A stretch of 64,000 nt of DNA from a virus. The stretch covers positions 1 through 64,000 of the IMG/VR virus record IMGVR_UViG_3300043449_002675, one strand, 5' to 3'. This document shows, one piece after another, positions 57,742 through 64,000 of this stretch (position 1 is the first letter of the stretch; every line of letters starts with the position of its first letter). The notes under the pieces were generated by a model, which saw only the letters and a program-made list of their open reading frames with translations, had not been told where the DNA came from and made no database searches. Made by a program: the position numbers and the translations under genes.

Positions 57742-59001
57742 ATGACTAATTTAGCAAAACTTACAGAAGCTGCCAAAATATGCTTGACACAAAAGCAATA
57801 TTTTGGACTTGTTGATAAGATCACGAAACATATAGATGATAGTGTTGCTAAACTGGGTCTAGAACTTAAGTTGAGTGGTAAAACCATGCCAAAAAGGGGC
57901 ATGTTTGATCGCCTAAAAAACTGGTGGTCAAACATGTGGCATGGCCACTCAAATGAAAAAAATCCATATTACCAGCAAAATAAACTTGGATACTGGGGCA
58001 GACCTAGTATGCGAAATGAGATGACTCTCCATGAGTATAAGTTGCTGAAAGATCAATCTGAATCACTAGAAACAGTTCTGAACGAACGGCTTGCTCTTGA
58101 TGATTTACTGGATGATTGGCTGCGTAATTTGAAACGAGACGTATTCGATTACATGAGTCAATTCTATTACAAGAATGCTAGTACTGACTCTGGGCAAGCA
58201 TCTGGCGGAGGCAGTCCTCCTGATGACGGATTACCACCATCATCACCAGTTTCATCAACTGCGGCTCCAGAAGAAACACAATCTCATACGACAAATTTTG
58301 AGCCTGAACCAGAAGAAGAAACTGATTCCGATACAGATACTGATACAGGTGATGATATAGGTGATGAAGTTTCGCCTGCCGAGACAGGAGAAGAAGGCAG
58401 CAGTGGCGATTCTGGCGAGGAAACGACTGATAGTTCTAAGTTTTCTCCATTTGATATAACAGGTGCTGCTGGCGATGAAGACAATCGTGCGTTAAGTTTT
58501 CTTAAAATTAGAAAACAAGGTGGCGGAGATCAAAGCGGAGAGCAAAAAAGCGCAACAGATGACTTTTTAAAATCTTCAGGAACAACTGCTCCACCCGTTT
58601 CTGAGGATGATCCATTTTTAAAGTCATTTGAGCGGATGAAAACAGGTCGCCCTAAACGAAGAATTGGAACAGATGTAATACGTGCCCCTTTGTCCACCCG
58701 ACCTACAGGCAGCGGCAAGAAACAAGGTCAAGCTGGCGATAAAGGTGCAGAAACTCCAGCTGTTTCAAAACCTGCTGCGCCTTTAAGTACTGATAGTTTA
58801 TTAGCCAAAATAAAAGGGTCACGTTGGACGAAGCGGGAAGAATCATCTGCCTCCGCACATAAAAAAGTTTTAAATGAAAAGTTTAGAATATCTAAAAAGG
58901 ATATGGAAAATACCACCCTATATGAGAGAACTCTGGTGTGCTTAGATAAAATGAGAGAACTCAAGTCTGAAACATTTGCAGAAGATCTTCTACGTTCTTA
59001 G
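57742..59001 (+). CDS. Acidic, partly disordered protein
   Basis: A 419-residue protein, GAGG ribosome site. Residues 1-145 are helical with Trp-rich FDRLKNWWSNMWHGH; residues about 150-235 are a disordered acidic Glu/Asp/Ser/Thr region; residues 330-419 are basic and helical (SLLAKIKGSRWTKREESS). No recognised domain. The 3' end overlaps the convergent gene by 41 bases. Function unknown; the layout suits an adaptor or scaffold protein. Confidence 0.5.
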   Translation: MTNLAKLTEAAKICLTQKQYFGLVDKITKHIDDSVAKLGLELKLSGKTMPKRGMFDRLKNWWSNMWHGHSNEKNPYYQQNKLGYWGRPSMRNEMTLHEYKLLKDQSESLETVLNERLALDDLLDDWLRNLKRDVFDYMSQFYYKNASTDSGQASGGGSPPDDGLPPSSPVSSTAAPEETQSHTTNFEPEPEEETDSDTDTDTGDDIGDEVSPAETGEEGSSGDSGEETTDSSKFSPFDITGAAGDEDNRALSFLKIRKQGGGDQSGEQKSATDDFLKSSGTTAPPVSEDDPFLKSFERMKTGRPKRRIGTDVIRAPLSTRPTGSGKKQGQAGDKGAETPAVSKPAAPLSTDSLLAKIKGSRWTKREESSASAHKKVLNEKFRISKKDMENTTLYERTLVCLDKMRELKSETFAEDLLRS

Positions 59002-59299
59002 GCGGTTCTGTAGTATCAGATACCGCCACCGTCTTGCTTTTTTCTTCTGGTTCTTCTATTTCGACTACTTTTTCTTCGGCTATAGAAATAATTTTATCAA
59101 AAAATAAAAAATTCAAACATTTGGTTTTTATATGTTCATACCAAATTCCTGACTCATCAATTTTAGTAACTTTGCCTACAAAATAATCAATCATGCTTTG
59201 TTCGTCGAATGATCTGTTTATGGATGGAACAATAAATGTAACAACTTTGTCTATGAAATACCCAAGTTCTCTTCTTTGCGCACCTGAAAGGTTCATCAT
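58961..59299 (-). CDS. Hypothetical protein, partner of the primase gene
   Basis: A 112-residue protein. N-terminal half hydrophobic-mixed with DKVVTFIVPSINRSFDEQSMIDYFVGKVTKIDESGIWYEH (beta-rich), the second half acidic (VVEIEEPEEKSK). Start ATG 59299 overlaps the stop of the primase gene (ATGA), so they are co-translated and may cooperate. It ends inside the convergent gene. Confidence 0.55.
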   Translation of the reverse strand: MMNLSGAQRRELGYFIDKVVTFIVPSINRSFDEQSMIDYFVGKVTKIDESGIWYEHIKTKCLNFLFFDKIISIAEEKVVEIEEPEEKSKTVAVSDTTEPPKNVEDLLQMFQT

Positions 59300-60279
59300 A
59301 TCTCCATTTTCTTGATATTTTGATTAATGTATGCCAAAACAATTTTATCATCAAATTTTTTATACAATTCATTCCAATCTTTTGTAATTTCTGGAGGTCT
59401 AACAGTCATTACATCATTATAATTGTTGTATTGGATTATTTTGTTGTACATGTTTATTTTTTCTTGGTCGCCAGCCTCATCTGCATCTAAAGCAATGACT
59501 ATGTTATAGTAGGATAGAATAATTGATTGTTTTTCACTTAGGAATTTACCGCCGCAGGCTGCGCTTTTCAATCCACATAGATGTAAGGAATAAGCATCAA
59601 ATTCTCCTTCACATAAAAACAAAGTATCGCCAATTTCTGGGAACTTGGGGAAATAAATTACATCTTCTTTGCCAACCCCAATAGCCTTTTCTGGGCCTTT
59701 ATACCTTAGCGGATTGTTTCCAAGATCTCGGCTGTTAAAATAAACAAGTTTTTTTGCAGAATTGTAATATGGGATTATTACTCTGTTTTCATATTTTCCA
59801 GAAGTGCATACCATGAAATCTTCAACGGGGATTTTCCTTGATGCGAGATACTCAGAGGCTCTCTTGTGATAGACTGTCGGAGCTTTGTTTATTTCATAAA
59901 CATTTGGGGGCAAACTAATTACTTTTTGTTCTTTTTCGTAATCGAGATCAACTCTTTCATCCAAAAAATTTATGTCGAAGTCAATTTCATCTGTATAGTG
60001 CCTGAATGTACTTTGTATTCCAAGCAATTCCATGGCTTTTTGTCTGGTACACTTTTCTACTTCCATAACCAAACTAATTAATGTGCCTTTTTTATTTGTT
60101 TTCCAGCAGTGATAAACGCCGTATCGTATTTGGTTTTTACCGCCAGAGGGATTGCACCATAATTTTTTCTTCCTATCTTCTGTAAAGATAGAATCTACGC
60201 AAATTTCATCTCCTTTAATATCAACGGAGCCGAATTTTGTTTGTGCCCAATCTAAAAATTTATCGTACAAGGTGTCCAT
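59296..60279 (-). CDS. DnaG-type primase with TOPRIM domain
   Basis: A 327-residue protein; ATG 60279 follows AGGTGAT. Residues about 28-75 resemble a primase zinc-binding domain in degenerate form (LWCNPSGGKNQIRYGVYHCW). The TOPRIM domain is clear: DTLFLCEGEFDAYSLHLCGLKSAAC (Glu motif) and NIVIALDADEAGDQEK (D-x-D), followed by KDWNELYKKF. It would make RNA primers for the lagging strand. No helicase domain is attached, so a separate helicase must exist elsewhere. It diverges from the nuclease gene at 60303. Confidence 0.82.
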   Translation of the reverse strand: MDTLYDKFLDWAQTKFGSVDIKGDEICVDSIFTEDRKKKLWCNPSGGKNQIRYGVYHCWKTNKKGTLISLVMEVEKCTRQKAMELLGIQSTFRHYTDEIDFDINFLDERVDLDYEKEQKVISLPPNVYEINKAPTVYHKRASEYLASRKIPVEDFMVCTSGKYENRVIIPYYNSAKKLVYFNSRDLGNNPLRYKGPEKAIGVGKEDVIYFPKFPEIGDTLFLCEGEFDAYSLHLCGLKSAACGGKFLSEKQSIILSYYNIVIALDADEAGDQEKINMYNKIIQYNNYNDVMTVRPPEITKDWNELYKKFDDKIVLAYINQNIKKMEI

Positions 60280-60302
60280 AGATATCACCTATAATTATTC
60301 AT

Positions 60303-61070
60303 ATGAACATAGAACATCTAAGCGTTAGCCGAAGCGGATGCTTTGACCAATGCAAACAACAGTACAAATTTAGGTATCACCTCAAGGTGATACCTGCAAG
60401 GCCAGAACAGCTCTATTTTACTTATGGTAAACTTGTTCATACCGCTGCTGAGCTTTACGTATTAGGCAAAGGAAGTCGCCCCATAACTGACATTGTAAGC
60501 GATTTGCTGCAAGGAAGAATTGATTTTGAAGGCAGCGACAACATTTGCAATTTAGATGATTCGTATTATAAAAAGCTATACAAGCATGTTGCTTTTATAC
60601 AAAGATTTACAGAAAAGGTGGGTTTCGACGGAGAGATAGAATATGAAATCAAGTATGATCTTGATCCGCCAAACAACAAAAACTTTTTGGGATATATTGA
60701 TCGTTTGATTTTGAAAAATGATGAAGCAATAATTATTGATTACAAAACTTCAAAAAACAATGCATGGCGCAAAAACAAAGTTACAATTAAAAAGGATTTA
60801 CAATTAAATGCATATGCATTGCATGTTCATGAAAAATTTGGAATTGCACCAGAAAAAATACAGGCAGCTTTGGTTTATCTGGAAGACCCGCAAGTGGTCA
60901 GCACTTCTTTTACCAAAAAAGGCTTGGAAGAAACAAAAAACATTTTGAAAAACGCTTATTATTCAATTGAATCTTTCCCCGAGGATAAGGTAAAAGGTAA
61001 CGTAGGACATCACTGCACACGATGTGATTATCAAGACGTTTGCCCGTTTTTTGACAGGGCTTCCTTTTAG
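60303..61070 (+). CDS. RecB-family PD-(D/E)xK nuclease, probable Fe-S site
   Basis: A 255-residue protein. SVSRSGCFDQCKQQYKFRYHL at the start is the usual Cys region, HTAAELY supplies the His of the motif, GYIDRLILKNDEAIIIDYKTSK is the catalytic D...D-Y-K core, and LQLNAYALHV follows as the QxxxY-type motif. The C-terminus HHCTRCDYQDVCPFF has three Cys which, with an N-terminal Cys, match the Fe-S cluster of Cas4/AddB-type nucleases. A DNA end-processing or recombination role is likely. Starts 23 bases from the divergent primase gene. Confidence 0.85.
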   Translation: MNIEHLSVSRSGCFDQCKQQYKFRYHLKVIPARPEQLYFTYGKLVHTAAELYVLGKGSRPITDIVSDLLQGRIDFEGSDNICNLDDSYYKKLYKHVAFIQRFTEKVGFDGEIEYEIKYDLDPPNNKNFLGYIDRLILKNDEAIIIDYKTSKNNAWRKNKVTIKKDLQLNAYALHVHEKFGIAPEKIQAALVYLEDPQVVSTSFTKKGLEETKNILKNAYYSIESFPEDKVKGNVGHHCTRCDYQDVCPFFDRASF

Positions 61071-61077
61071 GTGGATC

Positions 61078-61554
61078 ATGGCCAAAGCATATACTTTCTA
61101 CATTTATAACCATCTTCTGTTTTTGAATGAGAATCAAAGATACGACTTATTCGCCTGCGTGCCTGTAAAAACAACTGGCATCATGATGAAGTCCAAATTG
61201 AGCACAAAAGACCTAGACCCACAGTCAATAAATGAAATTTTTTGCAATTACATAATAGATTGCAACATATCAGAGAACGCAATTGAAATGATGGATAACA
61301 AAATAGTAATCCATTTGCCCGCACAAGGAAGTTACGATGAATTTCCTCCTTTCCAGCCCCACAATCTTGAGAAATATGATCTCTATGATTTGTTGAATAG
61401 AAGTGAGGGCGGAAGAGAAGAGTTATTTTATGAAACTGTGAGTGAGGACTTGGCCAGAAAGGTCAAGTCATATCACAAAATTGAAATCAAGGACGAAAAG
61501 CAGTTTGATGATACAGTTGAATTTGTCTCATTTAACATGAGCCAAGTGTCATAG
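61078..61554 (+). CDS. Hypothetical protein
   Basis: A 158-residue protein; ATG 61078 follows AGGTGG. Starts MAKAYTFYIYNHLLFLNENQ. Polar, mixed, with LEKYDLYDLLNRSEGGREEL and a DEKQFDDTVEFVSFNMS end. No recognised domain. Downstream of the nuclease gene by 7 bases, so probably in the same transcript. Overlaps the convergent tail-type gene by 23 bases. Confidence 0.5.
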   Translation: MAKAYTFYIYNHLLFLNENQRYDLFACVPVKTTGIMMKSKLSTKDLDPQSINEIFCNYIIDCNISENAIEMMDNKIVIHLPAQGSYDEFPPFQPHNLEKYDLYDLLNRSEGGREELFYETVSEDLARKVKSYHKIEIKDEKQFDDTVEFVSFNMSQVS

Positions 61555-62038
61555 CAAACTTCATGCTGACTACGTTTCCTGCGGTGATATACAGAGTGGT
61601 TCCGAATGAAATAGTGCTTATAAGCAGACCTGAGTATCCTGTATTCACGTTGCAAAGAAACATGTCAGTAGCGGAGTAACCAGCTCCAGAGCCGGTAAAT
61701 GAAATTGTTGTGCTTCTTACTTTTGGAGGTGTAACTGCGGGAACAAATTCAAAATTTGTCCCATTTACCAAAGGTTGTCTTTGGTATCCGTTACCAGATG
61801 GTTCCCCCGATATATCTGCCATAGTTTGACTTGCCGTGATAGTCGAACGATTGTCTAGTCCTACATAGTATTCCACTGGAACTGTCGTTCCCATAAACAT
61901 GCAGCTCAATATTAAAGATTGACCGCCGTAATTCAAAACATTTCGGATGTTTTCTTTTTTATAGATTATGTTATTTGTATCCTTTTCGGTTACAAGCAGC
62001 TCTTCTAGTACAACTAAACCATTCCACGGCTTTTCCAT
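61532..62038 (-). CDS. Tail accessory-type protein
   Basis: A 168-residue protein. PVEYYVGLDNRSTITASQTMADISGEPSGNGYQRQPLV is typical of a small tail/fibre-linked family (v.GL.....i..s.Tm.d..ep.gnGY.Rq.l). The remainder is beta-rich (STTISFTGSGAGYSATDMFLC). Expression: an exact TATAAATA box 17 bases before the ATG with AAAGGTG in the leader, a full late-promoter layout. A role in the virion is likely. Confidence 0.62.
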   Translation of the reverse strand: MEKPWNGLVVLEELLVTEKDTNNIIYKKENIRNVLNYGGQSLILSCMFMGTTVPVEYYVGLDNRSTITASQTMADISGEPSGNGYQRQPLVNGTNFEFVPAVTPPKVRSTTISFTGSGAGYSATDMFLCNVNTGYSGLLISTISFGTTLYITAGNVVSMKFAMTLGSC

Positions 62039-62055
62039 AATACACCTTTTAATGT

Positions 62056-62063
62056 TATTTATA
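62056..62063 (-). promoter_or_regulatory. TATAAATA box with a normal leader
   Basis: Reverse strand TATAAATA 17 bases from the ATG at 62038, with AAAGGTG in between. This is the clearest late-promoter layout of the window. Confidence 0.65.
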
Positions 62064-62082
62064 TCAACTTCATATATATTTT

Positions 62083-62529
62083 ATGCATTTTAAAGAATGG
62101 TTGCTACAAAATGAAACGGCAGGAGATAGTTGGATTGATCCAACTGCGCAGCCTATACAATGGCTATTACGAGCCCAAATAAACGGCGCTCCATTACAGG
62201 GCGTTATGAATTTGAGTGATTATCCGCCCGGAAGTATAAGAGATCCGTATAAAGCGGACTTGCTTGCTAAATTAACAAATTACTTCAAAAGACATAAAAA
62301 AGACAAAAAAGATGATATAAAGTTTCATCATGCAAATGAATCATTGAAAAGTAGTGATACCGTTCATGAAAAGCTTGTAAAGTGGTACATGAAAATGAAG
62401 CCTAAAATGCCGAGACCACAGGAATTTAAAGACGCTCCTGACCAGTATACGACTGCTGGCTGGGATGCCGTAGGTGAGCCGGATACTGGTCAGAGAGCAA
62501 ATTTCAAAGTTTTACCGAGTTACACTTAG
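62083..62529 (+). CDS. Capsid-targeted protein outside the main island
   Basis: A 148-residue protein with the tag MHFKEWLLQNETAG, predicted cut near LLQNE. The body is basic in the middle (FKRHKKDKKDDIKFHH) and has DSWIDPTAQPIQWLLRAQINGAPLQG and a C-terminal DQYTTAGWDAVGEP. No recognised domain. A/T-only leader. It shows that the tag family is not limited to the 2.5-13.7 kb island. It overlaps the acidic gene by 4 bases. Confidence 0.6.
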   Translation: MHFKEWLLQNETAGDSWIDPTAQPIQWLLRAQINGAPLQGVMNLSDYPPGSIRDPYKADLLAKLTNYFKRHKKDKKDDIKFHHANESLKSSDTVHEKLVKWYMKMKPKMPRPQEFKDAPDQYTTAGWDAVGEPDTGQRANFKVLPSYT

Positions 62530-62825
62530 TCGCCGAGACTTTCATCGTCATCGTCTTCGTCGTCCCAGTCTTCGTCGGCGTCGTCGTCGTCATCTTCCCA
62601 TTCGTCATCATCTTCGTAGTCGTCCTCATCCTCATCATCGTCGTCTTCATCCTCATCGGGATCTTCCCATAAATCATCCTCTTCTTCTTCTTCTTCGTCC
62701 TCATCTCCATCCATCCATTCTTCTTCCCAACCATCCTCATCGTCCTCATCTTCATCCTCTGGGTAGGATATTGCGCCGATGACAGGGTCGAGATACCTCT
62801 CTTCAATTAAATCCAAAATAGTCAT
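62526..62825 (-). CDS. Extremely acidic protein
   Basis: A 99-residue protein. The first 21 residues (MTILDLIEERYLDPVIGAIS) are ordinary, the rest almost all Asp and Glu with a few Trp, Tyr and Gly. Such proteins can mimic DNA charge and block DNA-binding proteins, or be histone-like counters. The start ATG is 6 bases after an 18-base hairpin, with AAAGGAGGG further upstream. On the opposite strand the sequence is a run of TCG/TCC/TCT-type triplets. Function is inference. Confidence 0.65.
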   Translation of the reverse strand: MTILDLIEERYLDPVIGAISYPEDEDEDDEDGWEEEWMDGDEDEEEEEEDDLWEDPDEDEDDDDEDEDDYEDDDEWEDDDDDADEDWDDEDDDDESLGD

Positions 62826-62831
62826 AATTTT

Positions 62832-62849
62832 GGGGAGAAGTATCTCCCC
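62832..62849 (-). promoter_or_regulatory. Hairpin between ribosome site and start codon
   Basis: Reverse strand: AAAGGAGG, then GGGGAGA-TACT-TCTCCCC (7-bp stem), then AAAATT and ATG 62825. Folding would bring the ribosome site close to the ATG, as known for T4 gene 38. A terminator for a forward gene is less likely, given the weak T-tail. Confidence 0.5.
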
Positions 62850-62906
62850 CTCCTTTCTGTTAATAAAAATATTATATGTAACAACAAGTAATTTATAAAA
62901 ATATTT

Positions 62907-64000
62907 TTATGTATTTTGAGAATTACATAGATTGCTGTTATATCTTGCTGTACCGCAGCTGCCATTGTATCTGGTACCTGTGCAACTGTTATATCTGCAT
63001 GCGCAGCTAGAAATTATCTTAGGCTGTGGTTTTTGAGCGCATCCACAGCTTCCATATGTACAGCAACCTGTGTTATTTTTACATTTCCAGCATTTGCCAA
63101 ATTCTGGATTGCCGGGAACTAGACAGTTATTAGTAAATCCATTATCACCACAGCAGCTAATGAATTTACGTACTAAACTGTTACTATCATCCTTATACCA
63201 TTGCTTGTCTTCTTCGGGACCATACATATTATTTTCAATGATGTCTATTAAACAACATTTTGCACTTTCGCATGCTTCATTTTCTGTTGCACACATTTGC
63301 ATCCATTCTCCATCATCGTTGTAAAGTGCTTCGTCGCATGGCAAACTCACTTTAAGCTGCATAATTTCGTCCAAGTATTCATTTGTGCTTGAAGCAAAAA
63401 CAACATCTCCAAGCAAGTCAGAAGCCATGGCCTCGCCTTTGTTAATTACTACCAATTGATCCTCCGTTTTACTTTCATTCAATAAGGTTTTGTTTACATC
63501 AAATTTTTTCTCATAGTAGAGAGCAGATTGTGCTCCTAACATTTTCGACATTAGATTTCTGGAAATGAATATGTTAGTCATTTGCTCAGCAATCGAAGGG
63601 CTTTTCATTTTCATTACTTCGACCCAAGTTTTACAAAATACAGGCATGAAATTAGCTGATGCAGGCGCTTTTTTGCATGCGAGGATGAAGGTTTCTGCCA
63701 ACAAATCTCTTGCTTGATTTACAGCAGCCTCATTTTTGCCAAACATTTCATATGCTTTAACAAAACACTGGTAAAATGCACCAGTCATGACACGGCTGAA
63801 GCTATGAGGCTCGGATGCCAATTGGTCATTAGGCGCATTTTTAGGTAGGTTTTTGGGGTCTGTGTAAAGGAAATTATTCAATCCCTTTCTTAAAGCCCCG
63901 CCCAAGCCTAACCCGATGCCAAATTGCTCTGCCAAACCTTCAACAATGTTTGGTTTACGTAAATCACCGCCAGTTTTGGCCAACATGTCTTTGACAACAA
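62907..64000 (-). CDS. Cys-rich protein, possible M4-like peptidase end (partial)
   Basis: At least 359 residues, open at the right edge. Residues near the start of the visible part (NIVEGLAEQFGIGLGLG) and SEPHSFSRVMTGAFYQCFVKAYEMFG resemble the C-terminal helical part of M4/M36-type metallopeptidases (epH.fS...tgaFYd). The HExxH part would lie beyond the edge. The last 130 residues hold many Cys (CCGDNGFTNNCL, CWKCKNNTGCC, CGCAQKPQ), like zinc or disulfide repeats. A structural alternative cannot be excluded. An ATG at 63986 exists, but the frame stays open beyond 64000, so the true start is outside. Confidence 0.5.
   Translation of the reverse strand, partial: VVKDMLAKTGGDLRKPNIVEGLAEQFGIGLGLGGALRKGLNNFLYTDPKNLPKNAPNDQLASEPHSFSRVMTGAFYQCFVKAYEMFGKNEAAVNQARDLLAETFILACKKAPASANFMPVFCKTWVEVMKMKSPSIAEQMTNIFISRNLMSKMLGAQSALYYEKKFDVNKTLLNESKTEDQLVVINKGEAMASDLLGDVVFASSTNEYLDEIMQLKVSLPCDEALYNDDGEWMQMCATENEACESAKCCLIDIIENNMYGPEEDKQWYKDDSNSLVRKFISCCGDNGFTNNCLVPGNPEFGKCWKCKNNTGCCTYGSCGCAQKPQPKIISSCACRYNSCTGTRYNGSCGTARYNSNLCNSQNT

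Noticed and set aside
62526-62806. Other reading frames across the acidic gene (Arg/His-rich forward frame, Met/Lys-rich reverse frame)
   Set aside because: They are shadows of GAT/GAA/GAC repeats; only the acidic frame has a sensible N-terminus and upstream signals.
1-64000. tRNA genes, integrase/attachment sites, insertion sequences and CRISPR arrays
   Set aside because: Looked for cloverleaf-like segments, recombinase motifs, terminal inverted repeats with transposase genes and regularly spaced repeats; none convincing. A tRNA scan program would be needed to exclude degenerate tRNAs.

Overview
The window looks like part of the genome of a large tailed phage with a contractile tail and a T4-like virion plan, infecting an unidentified bacterium. 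The evidence is one long late block of tail genes in the expected order: a very long tape measure protein, a gp53-like wedge, a gp27-like hub, an OB-fold gp5-like spike, a gp25-like wedge, a gp6/baseplate-J wedge and a tail-protein-I-like wedge, followed by three fibre proteins. The DNA is AT-rich with very tight gene packing. No rRNA, tRNA, CRISPR array, integrase or insertion sequence was seen. The host is not identified; a heptosyltransferase-like gene hints at sugar-coated surfaces, nothing firmer. Layout: (1) 1-2.3 kb is a visibly GC-richer segment with strong AGGAGG ribosome binding sites and textbook terminators, carrying a DUF932 protein and small unknown proteins. (2) 2.5-13.7 kb is a mixed-strand island of unrelated proteins that begin with nearly the same short peptide, roughly M-x(1-3)-F-x-x-[WYF]-[LI]-x(0,1)-E. 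This resembles the capsid targeting sequence of T4 internal proteins, which is cut after [LI]-x-E by the prohead protease. The bodies behind the tag include an ADP-ribosyltransferase, one or two further ART-like proteins, a GNAT acetyltransferase, two putative metallopeptidases and low-complexity or coiled-coil proteins. I read this as an arsenal of proteins packaged in the head and ejected with the DNA. The same region holds a phage-encoded ribosomal protein bL28, an AdoMet decarboxylase-like protein and an HNH nuclease. (3) 13.6-19.5 kb holds an HsdS-like single specificity domain, a cupin, a TPR-methyltransferase, a ClpP-like serine protease, a sulfotransferase and a CCA-adding/poly(A) polymerase-like protein. 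(4) 19.6-46.2 kb is the tail and baseplate operon. (5) 42.9-50.9 kb holds three fibre/adhesin proteins that share an N-terminal domain; the last is a 1553-residue protein with decapeptide repeats, Pro/Thr linkers and cysteine-rich modules. (6) 50.9-56.2 kb holds glycosyltransferase-like genes, a paralogous pair of membrane-anchored proteins and a structural-looking protein. (7) 56.2-61.6 kb holds an actin-superfamily ATPase, a duplicated DUF5659-like protein, a TOPRIM primase and a RecB-family nuclease with a probable Fe-S site. (8) 61.5-64 kb holds a tail-type protein, one more tagged protein, an extremely acidic protein and a Cys-rich protein cut by the window edge. How it works together: several genes lie behind TATAAATA-like boxes (the T4 late promoter word), often only 2-6 bases from the start codon and without a Shine-Dalgarno site. 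Convergent genes overlap at their 3' ends throughout, with terminators sometimes embedded in coding sequence. A late programme would build head contents and tail; the tagged proteins would then act on the next host at injection, while bL28, the decarboxylase, the nucleotidyltransferase and the sugar and sulfate transferases would modify host translation, metabolism or the virion surface. These functional links are inference from sequence alone.
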